The notes under the pieces: generated by a model
The model's database searches: none
Told to the model about the DNA's origin: nothing
The model's input: only the letters and a program-made list of their open reading frames with translations
Part shown: positions 46,991 to 58,071 of the stretch, piece after piece
Position numbering within the stretch: position 1 is the first letter of the stretch
How the letters are laid out: every line of letters starts with the position of its first letter
Translations under genes and position numbers: made by a program
Source of the DNA: Porodaedalea pini
Taxonomy: Eukaryota; Basidiomycota; Agaricomycetes; Hymenochaetales; Hymenochaetaceae
Length of the DNA stretch: 64,000 nucleotides
Assembly: GCA_002794775.1 (NCBI GenBank)
Contig: NBAY01000095.1
Span: forward strand, 59,370 to 123,369
Direction: 5' to 3'

Positions 46991-48760
46991 ATGGCTCAAC
47001 TTCCGCCTGGTAGTCCTGATCGATCTCAATCGCAGTTCGATCTAGCCCTTGAGCTATGGAAACGTTTTCAGCAATCCGGAGAACAGGAAGATCTTGATGG
47101 GTCTATTGCCTGTGATCGTGCTGCACTGGATTTACGACCTGATGGCCATCCTCATCGCTCTAATTCGTTGGATAGCCTTGGAGTTTCCCTCTGGGCCCGA
47201 TACGAGCGAGTGGGGCAATCGGAGGATCTTAAGGAGTCAATCACACTTCATCGCGCAGCCCTGATTCTTCGTCCCGAGGGTCACCCTGATCGCTCCAAGT
47301 CTCTGAACAACCTTGCAATTTCCCTCTCTACTCGATTCAAGCAAGGTGGAGGGATGGAGGATCTTGGAGAGTCGATCGCGCTTCACCGCGCAGCTCTGAT
47401 TCTTTGTCCCGACGGACACCCTGGTCGTTTCTCGTCATTGAACAACCTTGCAAATTTTCTTTGTACTCGATACCAGCAATGTGGAGGGGTGGAGGACCTC
47501 GAAGAATCGATCGTGCTTCACCGCGACGCTCTGGTCCTTCGTCCGGAAGGTCACCCTCTTCGCTCCATGTCACTGAGCAACCTTGCAAATTCTCTCTTTA
47601 CCCGATTCAAGCAGGGCGGAAGGGCGGAAGATCTCACGGAAACGATCGCGCTTCACCGCGAGGCTCTGACTTTTTATCCCGAAGGGCACCCTGATTGTTC
47701 CGCGTCACTGAACAACCTTGCAATTTCTCTCGGTGCTCGATTCACGCAAGGTGGAGAGCTGAAGGATCTTGAAGAGTCCATCACGCTTAACCGCACGGCT
47801 CTGACTTTTTTCTTCGAAGGTCACCCTGATCGCTCCATGGCACTGAACAACCTTGCATATTCTCTATCTATTCGATTCGAGCAAGGCGGAAGGGTAGAGG
47901 ATCTCGAGGAGCTGATCATGCTTCACCGAGCTGCTCTGATTCTTCGTCCCGAAGGCCACCCTGATCGCTCCATGTCTCTGAACAACCTTGCGAAATCTCT
48001 CTATTCGCGATTCGAGCAAAGTGGGGGGATGGAAGATCTCGAGGAGTTCATCATGCTTCACCGTGCGGCTCTAGTTCTTCGTCCCGACGAGCACCCTTAT
48101 CACTCCGAGTCACTAAGCAACCTTGCGAATTCTCTCCTTAGTCGATTCAACCAAGGCGGAGGGTTAGAGGACCTAGAAGAGTCCATCGCGCTTCACCGCG
48201 ACGCTCTGCCCCTTTTCCCCAAAGGTCACCCTCTTCGCCCCATGTCACTGAACAATCTTGAAAGTTCTCTCTTTGCTCGATTCGAGGAAGGCGGAAGATT
48301 GGAGGATCTTGACGAGTCGATCGCGCTTCGACGTGCGGCTCTGACTCTGTCCCGGAGGTCACCATCTACGCTCCATGTCGCTAGATAACCTTGCACGAGC
48401 TCTCTGTACTCGATCCGAGCAAGGCGGAAGGTCAGAGGAACTCGAAGATTCCATCACGCTTCAGAGCGATGCTCTGGTTCTTCGTCCCGAAGGCCACCCT
48501 CTTCGTTTCTTGTCATTGACCTACCTTGCGAATTCTCTCTTAACCCGATTCAAGCAATGCGGAACAACAGAGGATCTAGGGCAATCGATCACGCTTCACC
48601 GCTCGGCTTTGATTCACTGTCCCGAAGGTCACTCTTATCGGTCCTGGTCACTGGACAACCTTGCAACTTCTCTCTCTACTCTGTTCGAACAAGGCAGCTG
48701 TATAAAGGATCTCGAGGAGTCCATCCAATTATTAGAATGTGCTGCTGTTCACCCATTCTC
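46991..48760 (+). repeat. 135-bp tandem coding repeats (TPR units)
   Basis: The DNA motif CTGAACAACCTTGC recurs every 135 bp from about 47303 onward, as do GAGTCGATC-CGCTTCACCGC blocks. Units are alike at DNA level, so copy number could change by unequal exchange. Confidence 0.85.
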
Positions 48761-51110
48761 CAGCTTGTTGGATCGCCTGAAAGCGGCGCAGCAATGGTCG
48801 ACACTGTCACGCTGGTATGATCATCACACTACGCTCAAGGCTTACAGGACGGTTATCTCACTCCTGGAACGCACCTTGACGATCAGGCCTACTTTGCGAA
48901 TGCAGCATGACCTTTTTATAGGAAAAAATGGCTTTAAAACAATAGCTTTAGAAGCGGCCTCGTATGTCATCGAGAAAGGCTTGCTCAGTCAGGCTATTGA
49001 GCTTCTCGAACAAGGAAGGGCTTTACTCTGGTCCCAGATGCGTGGTTTTAGGACTCCGCTCGATCAGCTTGCAGAGGTGGACAAGACATTGGCCGACAGA
49101 TTTAAGGATACCAGTCGTCAGTTGGAGGCTCTTGCTACATCGTCCAAGACCCGTTTTATTGGCGCGAGCGCAATCGACACCCACGTAGAAAGCAAACGGA
49201 AAGGATATACATTGACTGATGAGATGATGGCACTGAAGCGACGTCTGTCAGGCGCACAAGAGGAGTTAATTAGAGAGATACGAGAAGCACATGGCTTCGA
49301 AGACTTCCTCAAACCCACACCTTTCGAGACATTACAAGAAGCGGCTAAGGAGGGCCCTATTATTATGATCAATCACTGCAAGCATCGTTCTGACGCCCTC
49401 ATCGTTCTTTCCGGCAAAGACATACCGTATGTCTGTGTTCCTTTGGACAGCGTGTTCTACAGTGATACTTCCAGGTTGTACGAAGAACTTCTAGAAACGC
49501 GCTCGGAGATGAAAAGCAACCCGATTGAATATGACGGAAAGCTTCGGGATGTGATGAACATGCTATGGATTCGGATTGTATCAGGTGTCGTCGAGAAGCT
49601 CAAGGAGCTTGGAATTGAGAAGGAAGCTCGTATCTGGTGGTGTCCTACATCCATCCTATCTGCATTCCCCTTCCACGCGGCAGGGCCATTCCGGGGTGAG
49701 GATGGTAGAAGGAAGTATCTTCTAGATGAATACGTCTCGTCGTGCACGCCAACTCTTAAATCCCTCATCAATGCTCGGTCCGGTACTTGCAAAGGAAAGT
49801 TGAAGCTCCTCGTCGTTGGCGATAGCAGTCTTCCTTCAGTTGAGCAAGAAATCGAAATCATACGCGGTTTCAGGATGCCCGGTGCATTTCTCATTGACGA
49901 TTAGGCTTCTCGCGATACAGTGGTCAATGGCCTTCGGGAAACCAAATGGGTTCACTTCGCTTGCCATGGTCTTTTGGATTAATCTTAATATTGAACCGAC
50001 GAAGGCCCTTTTGCCCACAGCCACCTTGTTCTCTTACTCCCATCATCCCACCGTGGGAAAGTGAGACCCTCGCCCTACACTCTATAACACGTTTTGTGTG
50101 CTCGTCTATCGGTCCATCCGATCATCCCGATGTCTCCCAGCCGCACCATCCTCCGCTTCAATCTCGTACTTGATCACATTTTGACAGCGATCGTACAGCT
50201 TCGCGCATCCGTGGTGACACCTTTGTGTCGCCCCCCATCCCTACGTCTCCACACCATTCCTCCTGTCCGTCGACAGCGCCATCACAAGCGCCATTCTAAA
50301 CGCTCCTTACATCGCCGTCGAGCTCGACAAGCTTGCGAGTTTGTCGCTCAAATTATCGATTACTGACAGGCTATCCTCACCTACCAACGTATCAAGTCCT
50401 TATCGACTCCATCTGCCGCTTCCTCCCCTAGTTCAGTGGAATTCATCATGGACTCATCCCCAGCCCCGGCAATCCCCTCGCCCTCGCTGCCGCCATCATC
50501 GTTTTTACTTTCCCCGCCGCCTCGACCAGCTACGCCACCCCCAATCTCTTTCCTCGCCCTGCAGTCTGAGTGGCCTCGTCCCAGCCAACCAGTAGTTTCG
50601 AGCCAATGGCTTCAACGCCAGCGGACATTGCATCCACCAGTCACGCCCCGCATTTATGGGCCGCAAGCCACCCAATTTCGCCCACGCCCCCGTCCGGCGT
50701 CCCCAGGCCCCATGGCCCCCTCATCACATACTCACCAGATCCCGGCTTTTCCTCCGTCACCACCCCCAGTTCCCCCTACTCATCTCACCATGTATTCCCT
50801 TTCACACAGTACTTCTTCTCGTACCCACCAAGTTTCTGTTCCCCCCCTTCCGCCCCTTACTTTACGTCACTCTTCACCCATTAGACAGACTGACGTTTCT
50901 ACTTTACCTCCTCCCCTCCCACCACTCAGACCCCCCGGCCGCCCACGCCGCCACAATTATTCATTAAAGCCTGTTACCGGCCCTCCTTCTCTTTCTAATT
51001 ACCCTCACTAGTTTTGTTTCCACGCTAGCCATATTACGCTTCTGGTTCCTTTGTCGAGTATGTAGTGCAGAGCAGTGCAATCTTATAAACCCACAGCCAC
51101 CATCAGAAAT

Positions 51111-51350
51111 GACAAATTCTGACAAATTCTGACAAATTCTGACTAAAATTTGTCAGAATTAGTCACTATTAGTCACTATTAATCAGCCTTCTCTCCGCCG
51201 CTTTTGCACCTGCACCCCCTCCCCAAAGCGGCAACTACAGCTGCAGATTACAAAACACCCTCAAAGTGGCATCTCACAAATCACTCAAACCGGCAACTCT
51301 GCAAATCGCTCAAACCGGCAACTCTGCAGATCACTCAAAGCGGCAGCATA
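51111..51350. repeat. Short tandem repeats
   Basis: Three copies of GACAAATTCT at 51111-51140 with an inverted relative (TTTGTCAGAATT) just after, and three copies of an AAACCGGCAACTCTGC-type unit at about 51260-51345. Confidence 0.75.
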
Positions 51351-51391
51351 CACACAACACTTTGAGCTCAAACAACCCATTTCTCACTTGA

Positions 51392-51667
51392 ACAAAATCG
51401 GAAAAATCATTAAAAATTTAAATCTAATTAGAAATTTAATGTGCCATCTTCCCCATGAGTATTGGTGTATAAATTGCCACATCACATCAACTAATTTGAG
51501 CTTTCCTGATGATGCATGAATAGATTGCTTACTTTGCTATCAAACAAAATCGGAAAATTCATTAAAAATTTAAATCTAATTAGAAATTTAATATGCCATC
51601 TTCTTCATAAGTATTGGTGTATAAATTGCCACATCACATCAACTAATTTGAGCTTTCTTGATGATGA
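51392..51667. repeat. Direct duplication of ~123 bp
   Basis: 51392-51517 and 51545-51667 share the run from ACAAAATCGGAAAA through TATTGGTGTATAAATTGCC to GAGCTTTC-TGATGATG with few changes. Confidence 0.85.
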
Positions 51668-52189
51668 AAAAATAGTTTGCATATATAAGACAGCACAGGA
51701 CCTTTATGTTATATTAGGACTCACTCCAATGGATGTCCCAAGGAAAAATAAGATGATATATAAAACTGAGAACATAGGAGCATAACTTGCAGCCAGACTG
51801 AAGATTGCAGTGAAGTACAATGTAAGATTGAAAGCAGTACTCTGAGTGAGTAAGTCAGAGCCTCCAGAGAAAAAGTCAGCAAGGGAAATCTTTGTTTAAG
51901 CATTGAACTCCTACATGATCCTCATCCTACAGCACTGAGCATCATTCTAGAAAACATTGAGGAAGAGAGATCTACAATATGGCTGTCTATAACTGTAGAA
52001 GTTGCAAGTTAAGCAGAAATATGCAGGAACAAAAGAAGAGATTGTACATATTAGTAATAAGCTTACTACACCTGTCCTTACACATGGGCAACTGACATAA
52101 TGTGACAACTAATATTGTATTTAGTGGGGCTTTAGTGTAATTAGAATTTCACAATAAAATTCAAGTTTCTTCCAGACAGACTAAGATAA

Positions 52190-52299
52190 TACAGGTGGGT
52201 GTAAGTGAAGGCTAAGTCATGTGCACCAGTTTAGCTGGGAGTTGCTGCATAAAGCTTGCACATGACTCAGCCATCACTTACACCCACCTGTATATTGTC
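52190..52299. repeat. ~110-bp foldback
   Basis: AATACAGGTGGGTGTAAGTG near 52191 pairs with CACTTACACCCACCTGTAT near 52276; arms of about 37 bp with few mismatches, including AGTCATGTGCA against TGCACATGACT. Confidence 0.85.
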
Positions 52300-52305
52300 T
52301 GTAGA

Positions 52306-52700
52306 ACTCAGACAAAGCCAGAATAGATATGAGCACTGTGTTTAAACCCAAGTCCTGGCGAAGCCAGGACAGATCTAAGCATTGCATTTAAAAAACAAGT
52401 CCTGGCAAAGCCAGGATGGATCTAAGCATTGTGTTTGAAAAAACAAGTCTTGGTGAAGCCAGGATGGATCTAAGCATTGTGTTCAAAAAAACAAGTCTTG
52501 GCAAAAGCCAGAATGGATCTAAGCATTGTGTTTAAAAAAACAAGTCCTGGCAAAGCCAGGATGGATCTAAGCATTGCATTTAAAAAAGAAGTCCTGGCGA
52601 AGCTAGGATGGATCTGAGCATTGCATTTAAAAAACAAGTCCTGGCGAAGCCGGGATGGATCTAAGCACTGCGTTTGAAGCGAAGTCCCGGTGAAGCCGGG
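52306..52700. repeat. ~47-bp minisatellite with an internal hairpin in each unit
   Basis: About eight units of the form AAGTCCTGGCGAAGCCAGGA-TGGATCTAAGCATTGTGTTTAAAAAAC. The first part of each unit is self-complementary (TCCTGGC/GCCAGGA). The last unit is GTCCCGG-TGAAG-CCGGGAC, where both arms changed together. Confidence 0.88.
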
Positions 52701-53098
52701 ACTTCAGCTGGTGGTCTTTTGGATCCAAAGCCCTTCGACTCCTCATTCAAGCTTTTTAATTCTGGACTGACGTTGCTTGACGTCGTCCAGGCTTATCTAC
52801 CGAATGCCGAGCTTGCATTCCTTTCAGCTTGTCACACAGCAGAACAGTCTCATTACAGTGCACAGGACGAAGTACTTCATCTGGCAGCAGCCATGCATTT
52901 CTGCGGCTTCTGAAGTGTTATTGGTACAATGTGGGAGCTATTTGACAGCGACGGACCTGCCTTCGCTTAAGGAAGTTTACTTGCGCTTGAGCGAGACTCA
53001 AAAGGGGGAAGCCAGGTTCAAGAGGTCTGCTGGGGCGCTTCGTAAAGCCTCTCTGAAACTGAAAGCACAGGAAGGTATTATAACTGAGAGATGGGTTA

Positions 53099-53949
53099 CA
53101 GCCTTTTTCATAAGTCCTGCGACACGTGCATGTCACGTGAAATGAGCCGCGTCAGAGCCAAAGTGTCGAAAAATTAGAATGAATGCCTATTTTCTCTGTA
53201 GATTCTGCACAGTACCTGCTCATTAAGTACTCAAAAAAAAAAGGCACGGTTCTCAGGAGAAGAAATATGTAAAATAGGGAGCAATAAATTGACTGTGTAG
53301 GCAGGTGGAGATCAAACAAGTGCAGCTGGTCTGTTCTCTCACACATTTCCACTGAGATTCAAAAATTATGGCTCCCCTACATCTACCTATAAGACTCTTT
53401 CCTGCATCTGTAAATTAAGTATATGACTATACCAACAGCTCCTGAAAGTTTGAAGCCAATCCATTCAGTATTCATGGTCCAGCAGCAAGATTTGTGTTCT
53501 ACTCTGCAAGACCTGTTGTGAGAAAAGGAGGGTGGAAAGAGCTTGAAGTGGAACACAAATCTTGCTGCTGGACCATGAATACTGAATGGATTGGCTTCAA
53601 ACTTGCAGGAGATGTTGGTATAGTCATATACTTAATTTACAGTCACAGGAAAGAATTTTATAGATAGATGTAGGGGAGCCATAATTTTTGAATCTCAGTG
53701 GAAATGGGTAAGAGAACAGACCAGCTGCACTTGTTTGATCTCCACCCACCTATACAGTCAATTTATTGCTCCCTATTTTACATATTTCTTCTCCTGAGAA
53801 CCGTGCCTTTTTTTTGAGTACTTAATGAGCAGGTTCTGTGCAGAATCTACAGAGAAAATAGGCATTCATTCTAATTTTTCGACACTTTGGCTCTGACACG
53901 GCTCATTTCACGTGACATGCACGTGTCGCAGGACTTATGAAAAAGGCTG
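53099..53949. mobile_element. Palindromic MITE, copy 2 (Tc1/mariner-type ends)
   Basis: 851 bp flanked by TA (53097-53098 and 53950-53951), closely similar to 45990-46838 along its whole length. It is inserted in the last codons of the TPR-CHAT gene (after E-R-W-V). Confidence 0.88.
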
Positions 53950-53951
53950 TA

Positions 53952-55253
53952 ATGTCGTGCGCATAGCTGCTTGATTGGCTTCTGGTAAGTTCTTGAGCTA
54001 TTGTGGACCTTGTTTACAAGTTCGTGTTGCTAACCAAACTCCTCTATTGAATTTGTTCATGAATACTAGATTCAAGATTCATATCGCTCATTGAACACAG
54101 AGTGTAACATTTCGACCGATGAAATAAACTTATTTACTGTTTCTGAATTGTACTTATTCTTCTTAGTGTTGTGTTGTAAGAAAAGCTGACTAGTCAAGAG
54201 CGTGCTGGAGGGTTTGTTCGAATGGTGGAGTGGGCTTCTATGAAGTGCCACAGGCAGGGCTGTCGGTATCGCGATAAGTTATGCGAGCGTGATACTTTGT
54301 TGATCGAATGCGCGGTGCGGATTATTGAACCCTTGGCGCTTTGATCAGGGCACACAGAATCTGACAAGCTTGAGGAATTATTACAGTAAAGTGGGAAGAA
54401 AACAGACACCGTTGGTGTGGTCTGTATCAACTGATGATGGACATATGCTTTCCTTATTTCCCTTTCTCTTATTTCCTTCTTTCCATCCCTTTCAGAAATC
54501 AACTCGCCACTTCTCTATTTCCATTTCCTTTCGTACTCGGCTCATAAACTTGCGCAGTTCATGTTCACATTGCATTATGTCATTCAACTTTCCTCCTTTT
54601 CCCTTATTATTCAAGTTGTTATTCGCATTGCTATTGCTCTAGTTGTCTATCCTCATTCACATATTCCGTCCCTCTACCTTCAAATACAAATCTGATATAC
54701 ATATGTTCGAACTGTTCTCATTTACTTGCTTGAATGCTGACTCGGGACCAATGAGACCATATTGATACGTGCATTAACTTCTCTTTCGTGACGGCAGCCG
54801 ACGCAACAACATACTTACTATGTTTGCCGATACAAAGCTTACATGTAAAGTAAATGTCTGCGAGGCTGAGACCGCTCGATGATGAGAGAACAAGGTTAGT
54901 ATTTGTCTTAGTACAGTCTAGCGTCTTCATTTCGGATTTGGGGTAATACATAGAGAATACAAAACACAGGTTCGAACATGGTAAAAGGCGGACATGGGAA
55001 GAAAGACGAGAACAGAACATGAAAAGATACAGTGGGTAATTCCTATGGTAATCGATTGCCAACTGCATGATGTTAACGACGGTTTGAGGGGTTTCCGAAA
55101 GCAAAAAAAAGCGATTGGCAGGTGGGATGCTCCGCATCCCGTACATCCTAAAAAGCCAATATCCAGGGCAATCCTATCTCATAGGGCAGGCCTAGAGGCC
55201 TCCGTTGAGCAGTCAGGATCGAGTAGGGTATTGATGCCGAAGAAAACAAACCA
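53952..55253. other. No supported gene
   Basis: Probably contains the old 3' flank of the TPR-CHAT gene (AT-rich 54000-54180) and the 3' flank of the LRR gene. Frames at 54194-54502 minus, 54325-54642 plus and 54718-55146 minus have no recognised domain. Confidence 0.45.
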
Positions 55254-57042
55254 TCAAGGAGCAAGAAGCTGGAGAACGTCGGCCTCGCCACGCCCATCGG
55301 CATCGAAGCGCGCACACCCGACCTCTGTGAGCCAACGCATGCGAACCTCCGCGCGGTGGCACAGGACGCTTCCTCCTATACCCATGCACCGGCCGCCCGA
55401 ACATGGGCTCGTGTTCGTGCGTGCGCGCGGCGCAAAGTCCATCAATCCCCCGCCCATACCCATACCCATGTCCAACTTCGGACTACCGCCCATGCTCGTC
55501 TTCGACATCATGCCCGGACTAAGGGGGCCCATGTCGAGAGTCAAATCCGGAGATGCAGAACCACGTACGCTTGCGCTGCTGAAGGGCAAACTCGCAGGGT
55601 CGGGGATGCATCCTGTGCGCGGCGAGCTCGGGCGTAGCGAAGGGAGAAGCGGGCTGAGCGTAGCAGGGTTGGCGGCGAAGCCGAAAACGCGGGCACGTTG
55701 AGGTGCAGAGAGCGAAGGCGCAAGGAGCGCGAGGATATCTTGTTGTAATTCTGTTGGAAGGGCGAGAAAGGGGAACGCAATCGCAGAGGTGGGAGTAGAA
55801 GGAGATGAGGATTCGGAGCGGGGTAAGGGAATGGAAAGTGGAACATCGACGGACGTAGATGATGACGACCTTTCGTGATATGTAGAATTGGTTATAGGTG
55901 AAGTTTGGTTAGGAGAAGGTTGTGACCGAGAAGATAGACGCTCAGAGGAGCTGAGAAGGAGCACACGAGCGTACGATAGGAGAGCGAGCGCCTCCTCATG
56001 CACCTTCCTACGCAATAATTCGTTTCGAACGAGCATATTCTTGAGATCTCGTTCACCCGCCGCCCACCTCGCACGCGCCTCCTCCACGCTCTCCTCATGT
56101 CCTTCGCTTTCCTCGTCCCCCTCCGCATTTTGCGCGCGGAAATCTGCATTTGCATATACCTCGAGTTTCTGCAAGGTGAAATTCGTCGCACGAAGCACCG
56201 ACAGGAACGAGTAAACAGCACGCGTGCCTAGCGCATTGCCATTGCATTTTAGCGTCTCGAGCGCTTGGGACCGAGATGAGGTGCAGTACGCTGTTAGTGC
56301 AGGTGCAGAAACGCGAGTGAGTCCGAGTGCGGATATCTGCAGTTCCCGGAGGGAAGACGAGTCGAGGTGCGAGAGGAATGGGGTAAAAAAGGCGTCGGAG
56401 AGTTGTTGATTGGAGACTAGAGATAGCAACTCCAGCTTGGAGGCGTCAATTGCTGAGCTGAGCTTCACCGCAACGTCTATCTCTCCCTAAGGAATAATCA
56501 GATACTGCAAGTGTATGCGTGGTACAAAGATTCATTTGAACCCACCTGGAAAGCATTCTATTAAAGAACGAAAGTCAGATATACGAAACGCTACAGTCAA
56601 GCTGAGAGCGCTCACATTCTGCAAAAAGAGCTCACGTAAGTACTCATTGCCGTCCAGATACTCGGCAATTGCTTCAAGACCAGCGTCGCCAATGCCGTTC
56701 GAGTTCAGACTGATTTCCGCAATACGATAACGTCTGCCATCTTCTGTACAGAGGAAGCGAAAGAGTTCCCGACAGCCGTCGTCGCCGAGGGTGTTATGCC
56801 CAAGGATGAGTTTGGTCACGGTCTTACGGGCTCGCATAGCGGCGATTATCTCCCGTGCACCTAAGTTAAGAGTAAGTATGTTCAGTTCTGGCCAAGGCAT
56901 TTATTATTAGGTGCCACTGACCTGCGAGGGAGTTGAGTCCCTTCTCATGCAAGTCGATATGCGCACGAGCCGTGAGCGGGACACGCGGAGCCGAGGAACG
57001 GCGCACGGTCGTGACGGTCGTCGTGGTAGTGGTGGGCGCCAT
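55254..57042 (-). CDS. Leucine-rich-repeat (RNI/RanGAP-like) protein
   Basis: Four exons on the minus strand: 57042-56922, 56860-56616, a 12-nt micro-exon 56557-56546 (N-A-F-Q) and 56486-55254, giving 536 residues. RNI-type LRRs start near residue 35 (V-T-K-L-I-L-G-H-N-T-L-G-D-D-G, then I-A-E-I-S-L-N-S-N-G-I-G-D-A-G and L-R-E-L-F-L-Q-N) and continue in exon 4 (L-E-L-L-S-L-V-S-N-Q-Q-L and L-E-T-L-K-C-N-G-N-A-L-G). A charged helix and Ser-rich region follow. Then F-P-F-L-A-L-P-T-E-L-Q-Q-D-I-L, reminiscent of an F-box, a Met/Gly-rich segment and a Cys-containing end. LRRs bind proteins; the partner is unknown. It may belong to ubiquitin ligase or Ran-type regulators, but neither is shown. Confidence 0.8.
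56546..56557 (-). other. 12-nt micro-exon of the LRR gene
   Basis: AATGCTTTCCAG is preceded by TTTAATAG and followed by GTGGGT. Including it joins F-L-Q-N to N-A-F-Q and G-E-I-D-V-A-V-K in frame and completes the LRR spacing. Skipping it would also keep frame, so alternative use is possible. Confidence 0.6.
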
Positions 57043-57250
57043 TCAAGTAATAGGTTGTTTGCCGCCGTTATCGTTGATGATGCCCTTAAATACGGGAGGA
57101 GATGAAGGGAGTGCCGAACAGAGGCGTCAGCGGTCTCCGAGCGGGTCCTCAAACAAAGTACAATAAATTAAATTCATGTTACGTATGTCACGCTTCATTT
57201 CCAAATGTAGAAGGTACGTTTGCTTCCGCCATCCCAAATTCGGGGTTTAC

Positions 57251-57570
57251 TTAGGTAACTATGACTAGTGCGCATACAGCCAGAGGCACGCTGAACCACC
57301 AGTCTGACACGAAGAACCGTGCTCTCATTCCAGAGGAGGTCTGCTCAGTCTGCTGAGCCCCGGTGTCACCCGTCACTGTCGTCGTCGATGTAGGCGATGC
57401 AGAAATCGATGCAGAGACGACGGGTACGTTCGGGACGCACTGCGCTCGCTTCATCACATCTTCTCGTCTTGGACGAACGACGACGACCTCCGGACCTAAC
57501 TCTCCCCGTTCACCTGCCCAATACATCGTTAGCCTCTCCTTTCGCGAGGTCAGAAGTGCGGCGATTAGAT
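57251..57570 (-). CDS. Possible small membrane protein, C-terminal exon
   Basis: Minus-strand frame Y-W-A-G-E-R-G-E-L-G-P-E-V-V-V-V ... ending in a hydrophobic F-F-V-S-D-W-W-F-S-V-P-L-A-V-C-A-L-V-I-V-T-stop, which would make a C-terminal membrane anchor. A donor-like GTACGT lies upstream near 57585, suggesting more 5' exons between 57590 and 57900, but I could not build them. Family not recognised. Confidence 0.35.
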
Positions 57571-58071
57571 CCGCCTTGACGTACCGATATCATTATCTGA
57601 TAAAGAGAATTGGCGAAACGCAATGTTTGCGTAAAAAGTCGACCGGTCGGAAGGAGTGAAGGCTGGTGAGCGGCGGCGCGCGGCTGTGGTTTCAGAGAGG
57701 CCGAGGCATACGAGGGCTAAGATATAGAGAGAGAGAAACTGCATTTTACACGGCGGTTTGCTCTAAGTTACTTGTCTTTATACCTATGAGTGCTGTGGAG
57801 CATGGTGTGCACGCTTTGGAGTGCGCGACGAAGGCGCGTTGGACTCATCACGGGGCGGGAAGCTCTAAATTTAATTCCACTTTTATTATTTCTTCCTACA
57901 GCTGCTCCCTATAAGTACATCTGTCCCTGTGCTGCGTACGTTACAAAGCGAGTTAATTCAATTGAGTTAATGCAGAGGTTCAATGTTTGGCACGGGTCCA
58001 AGAGGAACAATACGGGTCGGATTTATCTGGGGTACATTTACCGTTAGTAAAGAAGTAGTCCAGAGCTTCGT
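57571..58071. other. Unassigned
   Basis: May hold 5' exons of the preceding minus-strand frame. Nothing convincing read. Confidence 0.35.

Larger units (their letters stand above)
50011..52726. mobile_element. 2.7-kb insertion in the CHAT domain, type unknown
   Basis: Delimited by the interrupted CHAT homology and by a near-identical 9-bp direct repeat (AAGGCCCTT 50002-50010, AAAGCCCTT 52727-52735), a possible target duplication. The left third is GC-rich with a Pro/Ser-rich frame (50436-51011, first ATG near 50436) that has no recognisable domain. The middle is AT-rich, and the right end is a minisatellite. I find no terminal inverted repeats or transposase, so it may be several nested insertions. 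Confidence 0.55.
46991..53098 (+). pseudogene. TPR-CHAT gene (caspase-like), broken by a frameshift, stops and a 2.7-kb insertion
   Basis: Thirteen 45-residue tetratricopeptide-type units (46991-48760) precede a helical region and a CHAT peptidase-like domain. The CHAT part begins near 49300 and includes W-W-C-P-T-S-I-L-S-A-F-P-F-H-A-A-G and W-V-H-F-A-C-H-G (His codon 49965-49967). The catalytic-Cys block F-L-S-A-C-H-T-A (Cys codon 52829-52831) lies 2.86 kb away, because about 2.7 kb is inserted between 50010 and 52727. Other breaks: a 2-base loss near 48345, TAG at 49902-49904 and TGA near 52912. The 5' end abuts a foldback element and may be truncated; the 3' end is cut by a palindromic MITE at the final codons. 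CHAT proteins are caspase-family relatives often tied to regulated death; activity here is lost. Confidence 0.88.

Noticed and set aside
50436..51011. 191-codon Pro/Ser-rich frame as a gene
   Set aside because: Low-complexity GC-rich frame inside an insertion, overlapped by other open frames; no conserved motif.
54994..55701. 235-codon plus-strand frame
   Set aside because: It overlaps the final exon of the LRR gene on the other strand; composition is the complement of a Ser/Pro/Met-rich sequence.
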